Shown here piece by piece: positions 57,364 to 64,000 of a DNA stretch of 64,000 nucleotides. The DNA comes from Hermatobates lingyangjiaoensis. Taxonomy: Eukaryota; Arthropoda; Insecta; Hemiptera; Hermatobatidae. The notes under the pieces are model-generated. The model did no database searches and was not told where the DNA came from. It worked only from the letters and a program-made list of their open reading frames with translations. Each line of letters starts with the position of its first letter. Positions within the stretch are counted from its first letter, which is position 1. Location: NCBI GenBank assembly GCA_026182355.1, contig JAPFBL010000068.1:10887001-10951000 (forward strand). The letters run 5' to 3'. The position numbers and the translations under genes were made by a program.

Positions 57364-57665
57364 GGGGGCCAGGATAGCTCAGTGGTTAACGTGCTCGCCT
57401 CTGAATTGGTGGGTCCAGGGTTAGATACCCATTCCGGTCCTCGATTTATTCAAGTGGGAGGTGAATAAATCTGACGCGTCGTCCCTGGAGAGGACGTTAA
57501 GCCGCTGGTCCCGACCCTATACGATGTCAGGTACTCCTCAAAGATCTCTACTCTAAATACACTTGAGTTAAGCAACATTTAGGTCTCCCAACGTAGAATC
57601 AATCTTCATTGTATGGTATCATAAAGGATGTGTTCCATTGTGAGACTGCCACTGCAAACTACAGT
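57364..57665 (+). mobile_element. tRNA-derived SINE, best copy
   Basis: RNA polymerase III promoter: A box in ggatagctcagtggttaacg, B box in gtccagggttagatacccat. The family body follows (cctcgatttattc, gagaggacgttaagccgctg, ctatacgatgtcagg, ctctactctaaatac) and it ends near cattgtatggtatcat. Copies or fragments also lie at 2185, 21069, 27985 and 46840. Confidence 0.85.
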
Positions 57666-58633
57666 GTTGCCTACTACTAAACTTCAAAGTCATCGGCTGT
57701 CAGTTTAATTCAATGACTTATTTTAATGCAGATATCTCCATTTGGCCAATTATGTCAAAAATCAATCATTGTTGCAGCACTAAAAAACAGCCAGGTAAGG
57801 ATGACTGGTAATTAGATTGGAAGCACACATTGAATAATTACTCAAACCTCTAAACTAAATCATTAGTAATAAAGAATATATTCAGATGCGTAAACATCAG
57901 TGGAGATCTACAGTTAATTATGTTATCTATTTGAGTAATTATCATTTCACAGAGCTTATAAAGATATAAGACATCTATACTTAAGTTAAAACTAGAAATT
58001 ATTTTCGTACATTTCATTTAAATACTTTAATTTTATTATTTATTATAAAATTAAATATTATATATTATAGTAAATTATTATATATATTATAAATATATAA
58101 TATTATTTATTAAATATTATATATTAGATATAATTTAATTTTAAATTTACTCAATTTCATTAAATGATTCCATTCTACGAAAGATGCATTCAATAAAAAA
58201 ATCAATTTGTTTTATAATTAATTGCAATTCATCAGAGAAAGGAAGAGGGATACTAATTTATTGAAGGGTTCAACGACTGTAATAGCTGTGTTGTCTTCCC
58301 GTGGGAGAATGTGGAGATAGAGAAGATGATAGGTGATGAACCGCACGATTTAGATGGTCGCAATGATAGTTACACATTCTTTGCAAAAGTAAAGGCGAAT
58401 TACTCTGCACGGCATCATCATTTTGTCAATAGACAGATCTACCGCTTTGATTAACAATGTCTATTACAAAATCCCTAAGTGTAATATAAAGCTATTGAAA
58501 AAATATAGAATTCATGTAAGAATCATTGAGGTTATTTATGATTATTCTTACATGACAGTATAAACATATCATCTAAAACTTGTTCTTTACAAATTACAAG
58601 TTCATCTTTGTACATGTAGATAAACTCAATATA

Positions 58634-60255
58634 TATACGTTATAATTTATATCGGTGTATATTTATAACTGTGCTAAGAAGTCTTTGCACGGTTGAACAA
58701 GAAACAATAATTAATTTGATGAGTTTTTTTAATTTAAAGTGATAGTCATTTGTGTATGACCTGTTTCGTCATTTCTGTATAGAAATGCGCACAATTTTAA
58801 ATGAATCATAATTTGTATGAATTAAATCATCAGATGAAAACAAATATAATGGAAAGTTATATTTATAAATTTAAAAGGAATACTTTGTAAATTATTTGTA
58901 AATTGAGATGGGCTTCTTTATGTATGTAAGCGTTAGGTATGACACTCGTGAGAGATGTACAATAACATTGTTTCTGACATTTCAAATATACTCATCTACT
59001 AAATGTATCCGTTTTTTATAATCATTGAGATACATTTTTATTGCTCATATTCTGTACATCTAATTTAGATGTTTACTTTAAATCATGTTATATACCTCTA
59101 ATATGGTTGTTAACGACCACCGAAACAAATGACCACTACCTATGATGGCAACCTGCTTAGCCTACATAGACAAGGGTAATTTAACGAATACTTTTTTATG
59201 CAATTTTCAGAATGACATCTAAAAAATTAAAAATTATTAGCAATTGAATGAAACTAAAAAAAAAATGTTTTTAAAACGAGATTAAAACCGAAAAATGAAA
59301 ATAAAGCACATATATACAAAGTTATTAAATCAAAAAAAGTTAGAAAAAATTACAAAGTCACAAAAATGGAGAAAAATAAGAACTAATGTGAATGTATGTT
59401 AAGGAGAGAACCATAAAACTAAGAAAAGAAGAAGTACAAAAGAGAATGATGTGACTAGTTTATGACTGTGCACTAATCAAGCAGCGAGGGGCCAGTTAGC
59501 AACTCCAACTGTATATATATTGTTTCTGCAATATTTCTATGAGAGTGTTGAGTAAGCAGGAACTGCTAACCAGTCGTCGAACGCGGGAATCTATCATCAT
59601 CATTCTCGACTGAAGGTAATTTTATGAATTACGCAAAGAAAGGCAGAAATGAAAGTTTGACGATGCTTGAGATAGAAGTCTGAAGGGAATGTACAGTTCA
59701 CATGTTGCCTCCTATCTTAAAATAAAGGGTTACAAGTTTGCTTTGACTAGAGCAGAAAGGTTATCTAATAAAACATTTCCTTACCAATCACGGGTTAATA
59801 AAAAATGTTAGTTCATGTTCTGTGATGTCATCTAAGCCCTAGAAAAACTCCGAAATGGTATAGTTGGCGTTTGCCATCTTTAATAATTTGCAAACATTAC
59901 ATTTTTCCCTTCACTATAAACTTTGATAATGTTTTACTAGTTTGCATAGCTTAGTGAAATTAGAAACTGTAAGTTAATTAATAGTAATTGTAAAAATTAT
60001 TCCTTTTAAATTTATAAACATAACCATTCATTGATAACTTTCCATTATAGTATATTTGTTTTCATTTGATAATTTAATTCGGACAAATTATGATTCATTT
60101 AAAATTGTGAGCATTTGCATAGAGAAATGACAAAACAGGTGTACTACTTTAAATTAAAAGAAAACCGTCAAATTAATTATTATTTCTTGTTCATCCGTGC
60201 AAAGACTCCTTAACACAGTTATAAATATACATGGATATAAATTATAACGTATATA
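58634..60255. mobile_element. 1.6-kb non-autonomous element with ~260-bp terminal inverted repeats
   Basis: Left terminus (58634-58895) and right terminus (59990-60255) are inverses with moderate divergence. Both begin acgttataatttatatc from the outside and include gtctttgcacgg, gaacaagaaa, tttaaatgaatcataattt and ggaaagttat. The 1.1-kb interior has no transposase ORF. Confidence 0.83.
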
Positions 60256-61139
60256 TATATATATATATTAATAGGTAATATTTTTTTCTATTTATTTAAT
60301 TAATAAATTTCTTGAAAATTTTGATGGCTATGTACTTGCGTCGTGGAATTGACGCCGAATCATCATCATGCAAAACTTGGATTGAATCAGTTCAGTTTTC
60401 AGGAAATGACTGACTGACAAAGAAATCCACAACTTTATACATCAAGAGGAAGAAGAAACGACAGCATCTTTTCATACTGAAAGAGAACAAGTTGTTGAGT
60501 TCAAAACTAAGGCATACATAATAAAACAATAGAGGAAAGCTCGGAGGGCCACGCAAGAAATTCCCGATTAGCCACGGCTTGGTCTCGGCCACACCTTTTC
60601 AACTAATTCGCATTTTCTTTTGCTCTATTTTTACAAGGAACATGAAATCCAACAACAATTGTAGCATTATAGTGGAAAGTCGTATTATCAGATCAAAATG
60701 GGCACCTCATAATCTATCGATACTAAGCAAACTGAAGACATTAACTGAGATCTCATTTCCTCTTTTCCTTTCATCTTGTAAAACCGTTCCTCGTTCTATT
60801 CATATGACCAAATTGTTCAAAGATTCAAACAAAAAAAATTATCGTATTTCTAAGAACCATGAATATAGGCTGGGGTTATAAGTACGAGTTAAAAATTTAC
60901 TCTAAGCCGTACATAATTGTGAGATCAGGTATAGTTTAGTTGCAGAGTAATTACCTTTAGTACTAAACATTTGACGTTCTCTTAAGTCTAGATTTTTCAA
61001 GGTGTCAGCTGAAAATAAACTTGCCCTTACCGACCCTCGTCGTCCAAAATTCGTATAAAGATTACCTTATAAAACAGGTCTATACATAGTAACATAAATT
61101 TATTGCAACATTTCAGCTAATATATACTTCGTTAAGAAT

Positions 61140-61560
61140 GGGTTTTTATATTTTAATATAAGTAAAGTATAGTGATAGTAAAAAATTTGATCTGGAGATT
61201 TCGACGGAATTGCATGTTTTAAGGTCCCCATAAAATGTCTCTGTATGTGTGGGTGTGTATCTAAAATGTGGCTTGTGTATACGCTACGGCCCAGAATCTG
61301 TGATATTTTACTTTGATCAAACTGGTATTTTACACAAAAATGGGCCCCATAGTCTAGAGGAACCCTATTGTTTGGGAGCAATTATGCATGAGGGAAAGTT
61401 GCTTTTTTTTTGCCAAAATGTGTTTTTAGACACATATTTTTCCTCAACTACTAATTCAAATTTTGACATTATCTTTGAGGTTATAAAAAAAATAACTAAA
61501 AAAATCCTCAAAATTTTGAAACGATTGAAAATATTCTTTTTTTCTATATAATATAAAAAT
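61140..61560 (+). repeat. interspersed non-coding repeat, copy 4
   Basis: Best-preserved copy: attttacacaaaaatggg, ccctattgtttgggagcaat, tgccaaaatgtgttttt. Confidence 0.78.
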
Positions 61561-62109
61561 TTGGACTTACCATCTGAAAGTTTAAGGACGATACAAGCCA
61601 TACCGTTTGACGGATCAAAATAAAATTATACGAAAATAGAACATTATATGAAGGATGAGTTAAGATAATTTTTTAAAAATTACATTAACCAAAAGGGCGT
61701 TAAAACCAATTTTATATTTTCAGAAAAAATTTTTTTATGCTAAACGGCTTATTGAAAAACAATAAAATAATACAACAAAATTAAAAAAAAAATTCCTGAA
61801 ATTTCAATTACCGTAAAAGGCATAAAAGCTATAAAAACTGAATATTCATACTGAACTTTAACTCACTGAGGTTATAAAAGCATAATTCTATAAAACAAAG
61901 AATACAAAAAATTATCGTATATTTTTAGTCATTTTCAGAATTATAGGCCAAACATTTTTCATTTTATAGTGAAACTGATCTTTCTGGTTATTAAAAAATG
62001 CTGACGTTTTTATTCGGTTAATGCTATTATCAGTTCGATTATAATCGTCAAGTTTCTACAGTCTAGTACATATTAGTAGTTTAGGGGGGAAAAAAATGTT
62101 GCTTAAAGA

Positions 62110-62290
62110 TGCATTTCAGCCAATACAATGACTTTTCCAACGTGCAACATCTACACTATCAGACCCATTTTTGTGTAAAATATGAATTGGATCCATTAAA
62201 CGGTGTGGCCTGTAGCGTCCCGCAAACTTTTATTGAGATACATACTCTCAAAACCTCAAGATTGAATTTTTTCATGATTACTATACTTCA
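62110..62290 (-). repeat. interspersed non-coding repeat, copy 5 (inverted)
   Basis: catttttgtgtaaaatatg and tcatgattactatacttcac are inverses of the start of copy 4, so copies 4 and 5 face each other across about 0.6 kb. Confidence 0.7.
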
Positions 62291-62379
62291 CTAACAGTAA
62301 AGCAATAACTACCATAAGTACTTCATTTTAACCAACAATATTCCGTAAAAAAATATATTTGATACAGTGATTGTAGGAA

Positions 62380-62910
62380 GCATTATAAGCATGTTAATAT
62401 TCTTTGTTGAAAATAGACTTGTATTAGCTGCTCTGGACAACGTACTCAAATTTCATTACTGTTCCCGTGTACAAATTTTTAACCAGATCACAGATTCCAA
62501 CACTATGATTACCTTGAGAGCTTTTGAAAAACACAAAAAGCAGTCTTCTTGGTGCTAGAATAATCACTGTACTTAATCTCAAAAATCAGTTTATTTTTTA
62601 TTATTTTTAACTCTTTTTTTTTTGAATTTTTATTTGTATTACTTAGAATTTTATAGTTAGTTTTGTTTTTTTATTTCTTATCTTTTTATTTTGGTCGTTT
62701 TAGTTGATTTTATTTTTTTTATTTTCTCTATTTATATCATTTAGTTTTTTCTTTATTTACTTTATTTTTTCTACCTTCTCCTCCCTGTGTATGTTGGCAG
62801 CATTTTTACTGCAACTACTACAAAGGAATTCTCCAGTGTAGCATCTTCGCTCCTCAAACGAGTTACAACTTCTATTTTGATGATGACAAATTGTTGAAAT
62901 ATCAAAGTGT
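62380..62910 (+). mobile_element. Penelope-like element 3' relic
   Basis: CSRVQIFNQITDSNTMITLRAFE aligns (in pieces) with CFRVKILRKLSNDDTQTTLRASEEAF of copy b. A T-rich tail and then a 3' flank end in TTGATGA (62877-62883), T, GACAA/TTGTT, GAA, ATATC: a hammerhead-like layout with the first core C changed to T. Confidence 0.72.
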
Positions 62911-63733
62911 TACCTTTTTGAATTTGATTTATATATATTTTTTTTCTAAAATTCCCTATCGTTACAGTTAAAGAAGAAGATAGCATATTACCACATAAGT
63001 TTTGTTAAGAAAATTTACGAAGAAGATGTTATGTATTTCTTAGTTGTCCTAACAATAATAATAATAATATGTTTCAATTTCTGAAAGTTCAGGATAAAAC
63101 CTATAATCGAATACCTATGCGGTGGTCCAGCATTCCTCTAAACGAGGCATTCTGCAACTTGTCGAGTTATGAGCAATTATTGCAAAGCCATATAGTTTAT
63201 TGTCAAGTAATTACCACATCAAGAGGCCGAAGACCTTCATATTGAGACTATTATTTGGATTGTTTCTCAATTACATCAAACAATCGTTTTTATTCTTATA
63301 TCAGGGTCCGAATTTAAGAGATCTTAACTTGTTATAGTTGTCCTATGCAACAGGACATCTATCAAACAGATATATATATATATATATGTAAATTAGAATT
63401 TATGTTTTGTTTATTTAGTTTATTTAGTGTTGTTTATTTTTATTGATTTTATACTGTGTGACGGCAGGTTTCATTATGTCTGAAGTTATGATTTATGATT
63501 GTTTCCAAAAGTAAAGAAAGGACTTTTATTCAATTCTATTATTTTAGGTAAGTTTAGAGACCGCATTATTTCTTAAGTTTTCATTGTAATACATTGTTTT
63601 TTGTGATTATTTATACTTGTAAGAATCTAATAAAAACTATTATTTTAGCAATCGAATAAATGTCCAGTTTATTGAAGAATAACAAATTACAGAATTACAA
63701 ATTTGAATAAAAGTTAAACAGGAAAAAGGAATA

Positions 63734-64000
63734 ATGACTTCACAGAAGAAATTGCATGTTCATATAATCAAGATAGGAGAAGATAAGTATGAACTCGCTG
63801 CCTTATCTATAAATAGAACGGCTTGGTTCGGCATCCCCGATGAATTGAAAGATTTAAATTTACACACGGAATTGCTTACACTAAAAACAATTGCAAGCAC
63901 CATTAAATCTATTTCTAAAATAGGTGGTTACAGAAAAGTTACCGTTACATTAAAGGCGGAGTTACAAGAAAAATATTTAGATGAGGATGAAAATTTTTGT
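63734..64000 (+). CDS. unidentified ORF, cut by right edge
   Basis: ATG in ataATGA opens a frame of 89 codons with no stop at the window end. It starts MTSQKKLHVHIIKIGEDKY and is soluble and Lys/Leu-rich, with the stretch TELLTLKTIASTIKSISKIGG. Composition looks coding (few rare-looking runs, even codon use) against an AT-rich background. I do not recognise the family; it could be a lineage-specific gene or the 5' part of a transposon protein. Confidence 0.5.
   Translation, partial: MTSQKKLHVHIIKIGEDKYELAALSINRTAWFGIPDELKDLNLHTELLTLKTIASTIKSISKIGGYRKVTVTLKAELQEKYLDEDENFC

Larger units (their letters stand above)
37618..63733. other. repeat-rich region upstream of USH1G
   Basis: No conserved gene recognised. 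PLE copies, a Helitron fragment, a SINE, the 1.6-kb inverted-terminus element and interspersed repeats are listed separately. Stretches without assignment: 39050-40190, 41050-44080, 45800-46840, 54700-57360, 57670-58630 and 60260-61140. Confidence 0.65.

Noticed and set aside
57364..57440. Functional tRNA gene
   Set aside because: The A and B boxes belong to a SINE head; no proper anticodon arm or acceptor stem closes.

Overview
This is an AT-rich stretch of an animal nuclear genome. Genes are split by spliceosomal GT-AG introns (one is about 7 kb), and the rest is mostly transposon relics. Penelope-like elements (PLEs) with GIY-YIG endonucleases, tRNA-derived SINEs, a Helitron, hAT fragments and foldback elements point to an invertebrate, most likely an arthropod (possibly a chelicerate). 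The sequence alone does not fix the species.

Three conserved genes can be read. On the minus strand, positions 1-14139 hold the first six coding exons of a UBE2O homologue, and the gene runs off the left edge. About 0.5 kb away and divergent is a complete POLE2 homologue (DNA polymerase epsilon subunit 2, 14646-16211, plus), which has no introns here. Convergent to POLE2 is a complete ten-exon USH1G/SANS homologue (minus, 37617 down to 19263). Its exons join without any frame break into 433 codons plus a stop: ankyrin repeats, charged linker, SAM domain and a C-terminal PDZ-binding tail. A small secreted-protein ORF (8329-9018, plus) lies inside the first UBE2O intron. An unfinished ORF starts at 63734 and leaves the right edge.

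The rest (most introns, and 37.6-63.7 kb upstream of USH1G) is repeat-rich. At least eight PLE relics can be recognised, from an almost readable copy at 50.7-53.4 kb to decayed fragments. A Helitron helicase fragment with a recognisable 3' terminus (49.13-50.71 kb) sits between two PLE copies. There are also SINEs, an interspersed non-coding family (five copies), a 1.6 kb element with about 260 bp inverted termini, and hAT termini.

The most interesting signal is a recurring type-I hammerhead-ribozyme-like core: CUGANGA, a short stem, GAA, a tiny stem III, and closing stem I. It appears in several unrelated-looking repeats. The best case is a family of 640-bp units at 33.2-35.8 kb, arranged head-to-tail and inverted, resembling animal retrozymes. 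Foldback elements carrying one such core in each arm are a second class. These folds were worked out by hand and have not been tested by a covariance model or experiment.
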